40,080 nucleotides of DNA, from assembly GCA_035651635.1 (NCBI GenBank), contig DASRFK010000015.1, forward strand, positions 1-40,080, given 5' to 3'. The stretch is from JANXQE01 sp035651635 (GTDB lineage: Bacteria > Verrucomicrobiota > Verrucomicrobiia > Limisphaerales > UBA8199). The first letter of the stretch is position 1, and the number at the start of each line of letters is the position of its first letter. Shown here one piece after another: positions 23,149 through 30,179 of this stretch. The position numbers and the translations under genes are program-made. Under the pieces are notes generated by a model that ran no database searches, was not told where the DNA came from, and worked only from the letters and a program-made list of their open reading frames with translations.

Positions 23149-23531
23149 GTATCTGCCAACCTTTCTTTGCCCAGGATATTCTGCCCACCGATGTTATCCC
23201 CGGCGCCTGGCGCTGGATGGGGTTGACCGTCAAAGAGCTATTGTTGCTGCTCGGCGCACTCGGTTTTGTAACGCTCCTGGTCATTTTATGGGCGGTGTAT
23301 CTGCGAAAACGCCCGCGCGAGCGCCGTCACCATCATCATCACCATCATTCCCATAGCCCGCCGGCTTCCATGAGCTCTTCGGAAAACGGCGAATCAGACA
23401 TGGGCGAGGAAAAACGATACCGCCGCAAGCGCCGCCGGCGGCGCGAGCACCGTCCCCGCAACCCGACTCTGGCGGAAACCGGGGGGCTGCCGCCTTTGCG
23501 GACCGAGCGGCCGCCGGACCCGCTGCCCTGA
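23145..23531 (+). CDS. Small membrane protein with a natural poly-histidine run
   Basis: A 128-residue protein with one membrane helix (about 31-52, ELLLLLGALGFVTLLVILWA). A basic segment with seven consecutive histidines then HSH (62-71) follows. A cytoplasmic tail rich in Arg ends with RRRRREHRPRNPTLAETGG. The family is not recognised. It overlaps the response regulator gene by four bases and precedes hpnD by five bases, so it belongs to the same operon. The His cluster could bind Zn, Ni or Cu, and the basic tail could bind lipid headgroups or nucleic acid; both are guesses. Confidence 0.8.
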   Translation: MSICQPFFAQDILPTDVIPGAWRWMGLTVKELLLLLGALGFVTLLVILWAVYLRKRPRERRHHHHHHHSHSPPASMSSSENGESDMGEEKRYRRKRRRRREHRPRNPTLAETGGLPPLRTERPPDPLP

Positions 23532-23536
23532 TTTTG

Positions 23537-24403
23537 ATGGAGCAAAGCCGCGCCATCACGCGGAAGAGCGCGTCGAATCTGACCTGGGGATTCGCGCTCT
23601 TGCCGAAAGCCAAACGAGACGGCATGGCTGCATTGTATGCGTTCTGCCGCGAGGTAGACGATATCGCGGACGAAGAGGGCATCGCGGTTGAAAAGCGGCG
23701 GGCACAATTGACCGACTGGCGCGAGGACATTCGCCGGGCGTGCGCCGGCCAGGAGCCGCAGTTTGCGGTTAACCGCGAGCTTCAGCCGGCGATCGAGCGA
23801 TATCATCTGCCGTTCGAACATTTCGACGAATTGATCAAAGGCGTCGAAATGGACCTGGATATCAAGCGCTACCAGGATTACGACCAGTTGGACCTGTACT
23901 GTTACCGCGTCGCTTCGGTAGTGGGTTTGTTGAGCATTGAAATTTTTGGCTACCGCGTCGCCGCTTCGCGACAATACGCAGTGTTCCTGGGCAAAGCCCT
24001 CCAGTTAACCAATATCCTGCGGGATGTGCGCACCGACGCCGAACGCGGGCGGATTTACCTGCCACTGAGCGAGCTGGCCAGGTTCGGCGTGACGGCGGAG
24101 GAGGTGCTTCAGTCGCAATACTCCGAACGCTTTTTTGCTCTCGCCCAAAGCGTCGCTGGCGTGGCGAAGGATTTTTATCAAAAAGCGCGCGAGACACTGC
24201 CGGAGCCAGACCGCCGCTCGATGGTAGCGGCCGAGTTGATGGCATCGGTCTATTGGCGGTTATTGTGCAAACTGGAATCCAAACGATTCAATGTTTTCGG
24301 GCTCAATCCCCCGCGACTGAATAAAGGACAAAAGCTGCTGCTCATTTTTCAAGCCTGGTACCGCTTCGCCGTCGGGGCCATGTCCCCGAGTTATGGGAGT
24401 TGA
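23537..24403 (+). CDS. hpnD: Squalene/phytoene synthase family protein, HpnD-like
   Basis: A 288-residue prenyl-condensing enzyme. In the HpnC-HpnD-HpnE route to squalene, HpnD makes presqualene diphosphate from two farnesyl diphosphates. Both Asp-rich motifs are present: DDIAD (41-45) and the DVRTD (163-167) region in NILRDVRTDAERGRIYLP. The opening SASNLTWGFALLPKAKRDGM and ALYAFCREVDDIAD fit the HpnD/CrtB family. The ATG at 23537 is preferred over a TTG one codon earlier. It overlaps hpnK by 11 bases. Phytoene synthase is the alternative, but the hpnK neighbour favours hopanoid synthesis. Confidence 0.88.
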   Translation: MEQSRAITRKSASNLTWGFALLPKAKRDGMAALYAFCREVDDIADEEGIAVEKRRAQLTDWREDIRRACAGQEPQFAVNRELQPAIERYHLPFEHFDELIKGVEMDLDIKRYQDYDQLDLYCYRVASVVGLLSIEIFGYRVAASRQYAVFLGKALQLTNILRDVRTDAERGRIYLPLSELARFGVTAEEVLQSQYSERFFALAQSVAGVAKDFYQKARETLPEPDRRSMVAAELMASVYWRLLCKLESKRFNVFGLNPPRLNKGQKLLLIFQAWYRFAVGAMSPSYGS

Positions 24404-25241
24404 GCCGTCGGCGGCTGGCACAGGCCGGCGCCGCTTGATTGTGAATGCCGATGATTTCGGCCGTTCCGCGTCGATAAACCAGGCGGTGATCCGCGCGCAC
24501 TGCGAGGGCATTCTGACCACCGCGAGCTTGATGGTGAATGAACCCGCCAGTCAGGAGGCGGTTGAACTGGCGCGGAAGCACCCGTCATTGGGAGTCGGTT
24601 TGCACTTGACCCTGTTGTGCGGCCATGCCGCATCCCCGCGCGCCCTCATTCCAGGCCTGGTGAACTCTGCCAATGAGTTCACGGACAGCTCTTTTGAAGC
24701 CGGATTCAGATACTTCTTTCAGACCGGCCTGCACCCGCAGTTGCGCCAGGAAGTGCACGCCCAGTTCGCCAGGTTTCGGGCCACGGGATTGCCGCTGGAC
24801 CACCTGAACGGCCATCTCCACCTCCATTTGCACCCGGTCATTTTCAGAATTCTTATGCGGGACGCCAACGAGCTCGGGATCAGCCGCGTGCGGCTTACGC
24901 GCGACCCGTTCGTTCTGAACCTGGGACTGGCTTCGGGAGCGCTGATTTACCGGACCTCGCACGCCGTGATTTTCCACAGCCTCTCGGCACGAGCGCGGCC
25001 GAAGCTCGAACAACGCGGATTTAAGCATACGGACCGCGTCTTCGGGTTGCTGCAAAACGCAAGGGTCGACGAGGAGTACGTCTGCCGGCTTCTGGAGCGC
25101 TTGCCCACCGGCGACTCGGAGCTTTACTCCCATCCGTCGCTCGACGAGTTTAAGGAGGAATTTGCGGCCTTAATCAGCCCGCGTGTCCGGGAACGAATCC
25201 AGGAGCGCGGGATCCAACTCATCCGCTATCAGGATTTATAG
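24393..25241 (+). CDS. hpnK: YdjC/ChbG-type deacetylase, HpnK-like
   Basis: A 282-residue protein of the YdjC-like carbohydrate deacetylase superfamily, in the HpnK group that accompanies hopanoid genes. The metal-binding motif is LIVNADDFGRS (Asp-Asp) near the N-terminus, with DHLNGHLHLHLHP supplying histidines in the middle. TGDSELYSHPSLDE is near the end. It probably deacetylates a glycosylated hopanoid precursor such as an N-acetylglucosaminyl hopanoid, which is inference from the family. The ATG at 24393 overlaps hpnD. Confidence 0.9.
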   Translation: MGVEPSAAGTGRRRLIVNADDFGRSASINQAVIRAHCEGILTTASLMVNEPASQEAVELARKHPSLGVGLHLTLLCGHAASPRALIPGLVNSANEFTDSSFEAGFRYFFQTGLHPQLRQEVHAQFARFRATGLPLDHLNGHLHLHLHPVIFRILMRDANELGISRVRLTRDPFVLNLGLASGALIYRTSHAVIFHSLSARARPKLEQRGFKHTDRVFGLLQNARVDEEYVCRLLERLPTGDSELYSHPSLDEFKEEFAALISPRVRERIQERGIQLIRYQDL

Positions 25242-25244
25242 CCT

Positions 25245-25685
25245 ATGGCCAAGCTGCTGCTCATCCTTCTTATTGGTCTGGTCTTCGAGAGCGCCGGGGT
25301 GGTCCTGCTCAAGAAAGGCATGACCCAACTCGGTCCAATCAACGCGGGCAGTTTTTCGCAAGTCGTGCAGGCGGTGAAAGCCGGTGTGACCCGTCCCCAG
25401 ATCCTGCTGGGCGTGTTTTTCGAAGCATTATTTTTTGTCTGTTTGCTGGTGCTGATGAGGCAAAGCGACATTAGCTTTTTATGGCCACTGACGGGTTTAA
25501 GCTTCGTATTCGCTACGCTGGCTGCTTTGTGGTTCCTGGACGAGCAAGTCTCTCCGGTTCGCTGGGCGGGCGTGATCCTGATCATGATTGGCGCCGGATT
25601 GATCAGCTACAGCGAACATCAGAAGGAAAGACATTCCGCTGGTCCGGCCACCACGAGTCAACCACCCGCTAACAGCGGGCCGTGA
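25245..25685 (+). CDS. Small EamA/multidrug-resistance-like membrane protein
   Basis: A 146-residue protein with four hydrophobic helices (about 3-25, 47-70, 75-95, 102-120) in a half-size EamA layout. It contains GLVFESAGVVLLKKGMTQLG and the end motif FLDEQVSPVRWAGVILIMIG. A Ser/Pro/Gly tail follows. Proteins of this type next to hpn genes may move a lipid-linked sugar or lipid across the membrane. It starts three bases after hpnK and ends the operon; a MITE-like element follows. Confidence 0.85.
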   Translation: MAKLLLILLIGLVFESAGVVLLKKGMTQLGPINAGSFSQVVQAVKAGVTRPQILLGVFFEALFFVCLLVLMRQSDISFLWPLTGLSFVFATLAALWFLDEQVSPVRWAGVILIMIGAGLISYSEHQKERHSAGPATTSQPPANSGP

Positions 25686-25686
25686 A

Positions 25687-25822
25687 CTAAGAGCGTGTTT
25701 TAAAATTCCGTTTGGAGTCGCGCCTTTAGGCGCCTTTAGGCGGCCCGGCGCCAAACCACCTGAAGGCGGGACTTCAAACCCAGGTGCCCACGCCCAGCCG
25801 GCGCTTTAAAATTCGCTCTAAG
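25687..25822. repeat. MITE-like palindromic element, copy 3
   Basis: It is bounded by CTAAGAGCG (25687-25695) and CGCTCTAAG (25814-25822), near-perfect terminal inverted repeats, each next to a TTTAAAATTC stretch. The inner part carries GTTTGGAGTCGCGCCTTTAGGCG and the counterpart CCTGAAGGCGGGACTTC, with a local GCGCCTTTAGGCGCCTTTAGG duplication. It belongs to the family at 5541 and 8054. It sits between two convergent genes and could serve as a terminator. Confidence 0.75.
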
Positions 25823-25823
25823 T

Positions 25824-26471
25824 TTATTTCCTAACACTGCCGAGCAGGACCTTTTCCAAAACTTCGCCTAAGCGCCGGGCGGCGCCCGAACTCTGGCGCT
25901 GAAGCCTGAGCAAAGCGGGGATCTTCCAGGGCGCCTTGGCCAGGGCCCATCCGAGCTTGGAAGCATCCAACCGCATGTCAGGTGTCATTAGTTCGTTAAA
26001 ATCAAAGGCCAGATTCTCCGCGGCCGTATCGAGAATCACTCGAATGGTAGCGGCCGGGATCCCCGCCGCTCGGCAGAGCTTTTGAATCGGGCCGGATTCC
26101 ATCTCGACGGCGTGGGCGCCGGTGCGGGCGAAGAGGCGCTGCTTTTCTGAGGCGGTACTGACAACCTTGTTCGAGCAGGCGAACTGCACGGCGCGAGCCC
26201 CGGCGGCTCGGAGCGCGCCCTCGAGGTCCGCGGTATCATCCGCAAAGAACACAACGGCGCCCCGCTCGAGGCTTGGGTCGAGACCGCCGGCGAAACCCGC
26301 CGTGATGACCCGGCCCGGCCGCTGGCGAGCGAGGGCACTTTCGACGGAAATCCGCGCGTTGGCCTCGCCCATTCCGGTTATCAGGGTTCGAATGTCAGAA
26401 CGCGAGCCCGCTTTTCGCAGAAAATATCGCGCTTCCTCTTTGACGGCGAAGCAAACCAGGGTAGGCATCAT
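25824..26471 (-). CDS. hpnG: Nucleoside phosphorylase family protein, HpnG-like
   Basis: A 215-residue protein of the purine nucleoside phosphorylase/MTAN fold. Landmarks are VITAGFAGGLDPSLERGAVV (about 55-74) and the ribose-binding HAVEMES (120-126). In hopanoid producers HpnG removes adenine from adenosylhopane to give phosphoribosylhopane. Location next to hpnD-hpnK supports this, but a general nucleosidase remains possible because the hopanoid radical-SAM enzyme HpnH is not in the window. The start overlaps the stop of the exonuclease gene (ATGATG with TGA), so they are coupled. Confidence 0.8.
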   Translation of the reverse strand: MMPTLVCFAVKEEARYFLRKAGSRSDIRTLITGMGEANARISVESALARQRPGRVITAGFAGGLDPSLERGAVVFFADDTADLEGALRAAGARAVQFACSNKVVSTASEKQRLFARTGAHAVEMESGPIQKLCRAAGIPAATIRVILDTAAENLAFDFNELMTPDMRLDASKLGWALAKAPWKIPALLRLQRQSSGAARRLGEVLEKVLLGSVRK

Positions 26472-27187
26472 TTGATGCCGGCAAGCCGATCCCGCCAGAT
26501 CTGAAACAGAACCACGGTGGCGCGGACGTCGCGCAAACAGTACTCCGCAATCTCGCGGAACCGGCCTTCGGCCATCAGGGTGTTGACGTCACGGCCGCTC
26601 ACGCCGTGACTTTTGGGCGATTCGATCCCAAACGCTTTGCAATAAAAGTCCAGGTTAAATCTCCGGGCGGCCCCCTCGCGGCCGCTCACGCCATAGAAGG
26701 TCAGTTGTTCGGCCAGGTCGCAATGGGGTTCTGTTTGGTAGCGGTATCCCAGCCAATCTTTGCGGGAAATGGGCACATTCAACAGGGCCGAGCGCAGGTA
26801 AACGAAGGGCACGTCGAAACTTCGGCCGTTGAAGGTGACGATATGTTCGTAGTGCCGCGCGATATCCCAAAAAGCGGTCAGCAATTCGATTTCATCAACG
26901 CAGGGCACGAACTCGACCGGGCCGGCCTCACCGATGTCTTGTTCGTAATCTTCGGCTGTGAACAGAACCTGGCCGCGGGAGGATTCGGCATTGAGCATGG
27001 CGATGCAAACGACTTGGGCCGTAAAGGGCCAGAGATTGAATTGTTGCTGAATCTCGGCGCGGCGCGCATCGCGCGCCGGCTGCGCATCGAGCTTTTCGCA
27101 ATCGCGAAACAAATACTCTTGCTGCGCTTCATCGAAATGCTCGGGCGGCAGAGCGGAGGTTTCGATATCAAATACCAGTTTGGCCAT
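26468..27187 (-). CDS. DEDDy-type 3'-5' exonuclease
   Basis: A 239-residue RNase H-fold nuclease of the predicted PolB-like exonuclease group. The four acidic residues and tyrosine are visible: Asp7 and Glu9 in VFDIETS, Asp125 in TFNGRSFDVPF, and Tyr216 with Asp220 in EYCLRDVRAT. No polymerase domain is attached, so it acts alone or with another polymerase in repair; this is inference. It lies 11 bases after the response regulator gene and overlaps the phosphorylase gene, forming a three-gene minus-strand operon of apparently unrelated functions. Confidence 0.88.
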   Translation of the reverse strand: MAKLVFDIETSALPPEHFDEAQQEYLFRDCEKLDAQPARDARRAEIQQQFNLWPFTAQVVCIAMLNAESSRGQVLFTAEDYEQDIGEAGPVEFVPCVDEIELLTAFWDIARHYEHIVTFNGRSFDVPFVYLRSALLNVPISRKDWLGYRYQTEPHCDLAEQLTFYGVSGREGAARRFNLDFYCKAFGIESPKSHGVSGRDVNTLMAEGRFREIAEYCLRDVRATVVLFQIWRDRLAGIK

Positions 27188-27198
27188 AGAAAACGTTG

Positions 27199-28572
27199 TT
27201 ATTCCGGGTCGACTGCGTGCCCCAGCTCGCGAAAACGCTGGAGTTTATACAGCAGCGCGCGCCGGCTGATGCCCAGGGCCCGGGCGGTTTCGGTGCGATT
27301 GAATCCATGCTTGCGCAGTGCCTGCAGGATGGCTTGTCGTTCGATTTCACCCAGCCGTTCTGGATCAACGGTCTGATTGAGGGCAGCCGTTTCCGGGCTG
27401 CCGCGCACCCTGGCGGGGAGATGATCCGGCAGGATCAGTTCCCCGCCGGAGAGCAAGACTGCGCGCTCGATGGCGTTGCGTAGCTCGCGCACATTGCCGG
27501 GCCACGAATAGCGCAACAGAGCCGAAGTCACTCCTGGCGAAAACCGGGCCCGCCCCTGGCTAAAGTGTGCGACAAAACCGGAGGCCAGTGGCAAAATATC
27601 TTCCGGACGCTCGCGCAGCGCGGGAATATTGAGTTCCACCACGTTGAGCCGATAGAAAAGATCTTCGCGGAACAAGCCGGCCTTGACCTGGTCTTCGAGA
27701 ATGCGGTTAGTGGCGGCCAAAATCCGCGCATTGGTAAGCAGGTCTTTGTTAGAGCCGACGCGGGTGAACCGTCCGTCCTGGGTGACGCGGAGCAGCTTGG
27801 CTTGCAGCGGCGGAGACATATCGGCGATCTCATCGAGGAAGATGGTTCCGCCATTTGCCTGCTCGAAGCGGCCGATCCGCTGGGCGACCGCGCCCGTGAA
27901 GGCCCCCTTTTCATGGCCGAATAACTCGCTCTCGAGCAGGGTTTCCGGAATGGCGGCGCAATTCACTTTTACCAGTGGTCCCGGGGCACGGTTGCTCCAG
28001 GAGTGAAGCACGTCGGCTAAAACCTCCTTGCCCACGCCGCTCTCGCCGGTAATGAGGACCCGGCTTTCGGACGGCGCGACCAGCGCGGCGTCTTGAAAGA
28101 CGGCTTTCATCAACGGGCTCTGCGCGACTACGTGCGCAGGCAGTGCCCGCTCGGCTCCCGCCTGGGCGATACCAGGTCCGGCCGCTCCCGTTGCCTGGCG
28201 CACGATGGCCAAGAGCTCATCGAGGTCAATCGGCTTGGGCAGGTAATTGACCGCGCCGTCGCGCATGGCGCCGACGGCTTCACGAATGTCGGCGTAAGCG
28301 GTCACGAGCAAGACTGGCAAGACCGCGTGCTCCTGCCGCGCTTGTCTGAGCGTCTCCAAACCAGACAACCCGGGCATGCGCACATCCGAAATCATCAGGT
28401 TAAACGGTTCGGTCCGCAGCAAGGCCAGGGCGCGTTCGCCCGAATCGGCCACGACTATTTCAAATCCCTGCCCCTTGAGGAAGGACTCGAGCAGACTGCG
28501 CTGGCCGGGATCATCATCCACAATCAGGATGCGCGGCGCTTGCGCTCGGCTATTGCGGCTCTCGTGGGACAT
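27199..28572 (-). CDS. NtrC-family sigma-54-dependent response regulator, orphan
   Basis: A 457-residue activator. The receiver domain has Asp63 (in LMISDVRMPG) and Lys113. The AAA+ domain has Walker A GESGVGKE (177-184), the GAFTGA loop (224-229) and GGTIFLDEIADMSPPLQAKL. A Fis-type helix-turn-helix (FNRTETARALGISRRALLYK) is at the C-terminus. No kinase gene is adjacent. The closest unpaired kinase gene is at 30180-31757 on the same strand, beyond the convergent LysR gene, and is the likely partner. Downstream genes are an exonuclease and a phosphorylase. Confidence 0.95.
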   Translation of the reverse strand: MSHESRNSRAQAPRILIVDDDPGQRSLLESFLKGQGFEIVVADSGERALALLRTEPFNLMISDVRMPGLSGLETLRQARQEHAVLPVLLVTAYADIREAVGAMRDGAVNYLPKPIDLDELLAIVRQATGAAGPGIAQAGAERALPAHVVAQSPLMKAVFQDAALVAPSESRVLITGESGVGKEVLADVLHSWSNRAPGPLVKVNCAAIPETLLESELFGHEKGAFTGAVAQRIGRFEQANGGTIFLDEIADMSPPLQAKLLRVTQDGRFTRVGSNKDLLTNARILAATNRILEDQVKAGLFREDLFYRLNVVELNIPALRERPEDILPLASGFVAHFSQGRARFSPGVTSALLRYSWPGNVRELRNAIERAVLLSGGELILPDHLPARVRGSPETAALNQTVDPERLGEIERQAILQALRKHGFNRTETARALGISRRALLYKLQRFRELGHAVDPE

Positions 28573-28720
28573 TCAGCGGCCCAGTTTTGGACCGCGGCCT
28601 CAGCTTACTGCTTTTATGCTGTCAAGAAAGAGACAAATCCGGGCCGCAGACGATCTCCGCGCCCATCGCCGGGAGTTGAATCTTGCGGCGTCGGTCGGGT
28701 GAACGCCCTCGCCAGGTTGC

Positions 28721-28939
28721 TTATTTTGGGACCGCGGGATAAGGGGCGGGGAGACCGTCTGTGACCGGCCTCTTTTTCGCGAGGGCGCCACTTTCTCCCA
28801 CGTCGACATTCGGCAGGGCCGAGTCGTCCATCCCATCGGCAAGGCTGGAACAACAGGCGCAGACATTGGGATTGCGCGAGAGGGCGTTGCCGTCTTGCAC
28901 CATCGGCTCGCCGCAACAAATGCAAATAGTAGGTTTCAT
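28721..28939 (-). CDS. Small zinc-binding protein
   Basis: A 72-residue protein starting MKPTICICCGEPMVQDGNAL and continuing NPNVCACCSSLADGMDD. The paired CxxC motifs are typical of a zinc ribbon. The C-terminal half is acidic then Pro-rich and looks disordered. The ATG at 28939 gives the motif at the N-terminus; a longer start at 29023 adds unrelated sequence. It is separate from the response regulator gene by about 150 bases. The family is not recognised and the gene is short, so confidence is moderate. Confidence 0.6.
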   Translation of the reverse strand: MKPTICICCGEPMVQDGNALSRNPNVCACCSSLADGMDDSALPNVDVGESGALAKKRPVTDGLPAPYPAVPK

Positions 28940-29112
28940 CCGGTTCAAAAGGGCAATGCTGACCGAGAAGCCGGAGGTCGGCGGTTGCAGGGAAATCGTG
29001 TCCACGACTAAGACCTTGCGCACAGGACCACAGGCTCAAGCCCCTCGACCATTGTACAAAAGCATCAAAACAGGCGATCGTCAAGGGACGGTCGCTGGTT
29101 GCCGGATGGTGG

Positions 29113-29145
29113 TTGGCCCTCGGCTGACCCTCAGGCGAGGGCCAA
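29113..29145. repeat. Inverted repeat TTGGCCCTCG/CGAGGGCCAA
   Basis: Ten-base perfect arms (29113-29122 and 29136-29145) enclose 13 bases, in the 343-base gap between the divergent zinc-binding protein and LysR genes. There is no T-run, so it is a possible operator or REP-like hairpin. Nothing else but the palindrome at 29235 is evident in this gap. Confidence 0.6.
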
Positions 29146-29234
29146 TCTCCTCGGAACGGCGGTTGCGGCTTGGGGAGCTAACGGCGGGTGGGCGAATCGA
29201 TGATTATCTTTTTGAAAAAGCCGAGCGGTTGTAA

Positions 29235-29251
29235 TCAACAACAGTTGTTGA
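29235..29251. promoter_or_regulatory. Palindromic operator candidate upstream of the LysR gene
   Basis: TCAACAAC-A-GTTGTTGA is a perfect 17-base palindrome ending 31 bases before the LysR start codon. It overlaps a TTGACT that could serve as a -35 element. LysR regulators usually bind dyads of the T-N11-A type upstream of their own gene, so this is a good autoregulatory site candidate. Binding is inferred. Confidence 0.5.
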
Positions 29252-29282
29252 CTTTGAGTCTATTTTTCTATTCACTCCGCTT

Positions 29283-30164
29283 ATGCAAATTGAAAGCTTG
29301 AAAGTATTTTGCGACCTGACGGAGACCGAAAGCTTTACCAAAGCGGCTCAGATCAACGGGGTGACCCAATCGGCGGTCAGCCAGACCATCAGTTCGCTGG
29401 AGCGGCAGTTCAAATCTCTGTTAATCGAACGGAGCAAGAAGAATTTCCGGCTCACCTCCGAAGGCCAGGTTCTTTACGAGTATAGCAAGCAGATCCTGCA
29501 AACCTACGACGCGCTGCACAGCAAATTGCAGGAAATCAAAGAAATCATTTCCGGAAACATCCGGGTGGCGACCATCTACAGCATTGGCTTGCACGTGCTG
29601 CCGCCCTATTTAAAAAAATTCCTGAAGAGCTATCCGACCGTCAACGTGCACGTGGAATATCAACGGGCCAACCAGGTGTACGAGGATGTCCTGGGAAATG
29701 TGGTGGATCTCGGCCTGGTGGCCTACCCGGTGCGCGACCCCAAGCTCGAACTGGTCACCTTACGCAAGGACCCATTGGTCGTGATCTGCAATCCCCAGAA
29801 TGCTCTCGCCAAATTGAAGAGCGTCAAACTCAAGGCGCTCAGCGGCCAAAAGATGATCAGTTTCGAGAAAGACATTCCCACCCGCAAGGCGGTCGATCGC
29901 ATTCTGAAAGAGCACGGCGTCTCGGTTCAGCACGTGATGGAGTTCGACAACATTGAGACGGTCAAACGCGCGGTCGAGATCGATTCCGGCGTGGCGATTG
30001 TTCCCCAGGAAACCATTCGCCAGGAAGTAAGCAATCGAACGCTGGCGGCGGTACCCCTCGAAGATGGAGAGTATTCGCGGCCCCTGGGCTTAATTCACAA
30101 GAAGAACAAGGTTCTTTCTCCGGCGATCAAGCAGTTCATTTCCCTGCTCAAAGAGGCGCCCTAA
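29283..30164 (+). CDS. LysR-family transcriptional regulator
   Basis: A 293-residue regulator with an N-terminal winged helix-turn-helix (SFTKAAQINGVTQSAVSQTI, about 17-36, then LERQF) and a linker helix. A periplasmic-binding-like effector domain starts near 92 (IRVATIYSIGLHVLPPYLKKF) and runs through EFDNIETVKRAVEIDSGVAIVPQ. Length and layout are standard. It is convergent with the kinase gene, with 15 bases between stop codons. Its target is unknown; it lies between a kinase gene and an NtrC-type regulator gene that otherwise look like a pair. Confidence 0.93.
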   Translation: MQIESLKVFCDLTETESFTKAAQINGVTQSAVSQTISSLERQFKSLLIERSKKNFRLTSEGQVLYEYSKQILQTYDALHSKLQEIKEIISGNIRVATIYSIGLHVLPPYLKKFLKSYPTVNVHVEYQRANQVYEDVLGNVVDLGLVAYPVRDPKLELVTLRKDPLVVICNPQNALAKLKSVKLKALSGQKMISFEKDIPTRKAVDRILKEHGVSVQHVMEFDNIETVKRAVEIDSGVAIVPQETIRQEVSNRTLAAVPLEDGEYSRPLGLIHKKNKVLSPAIKQFISLLKEAP

Positions 30165-30179
30165 ACCGGTGCCTTTGCT

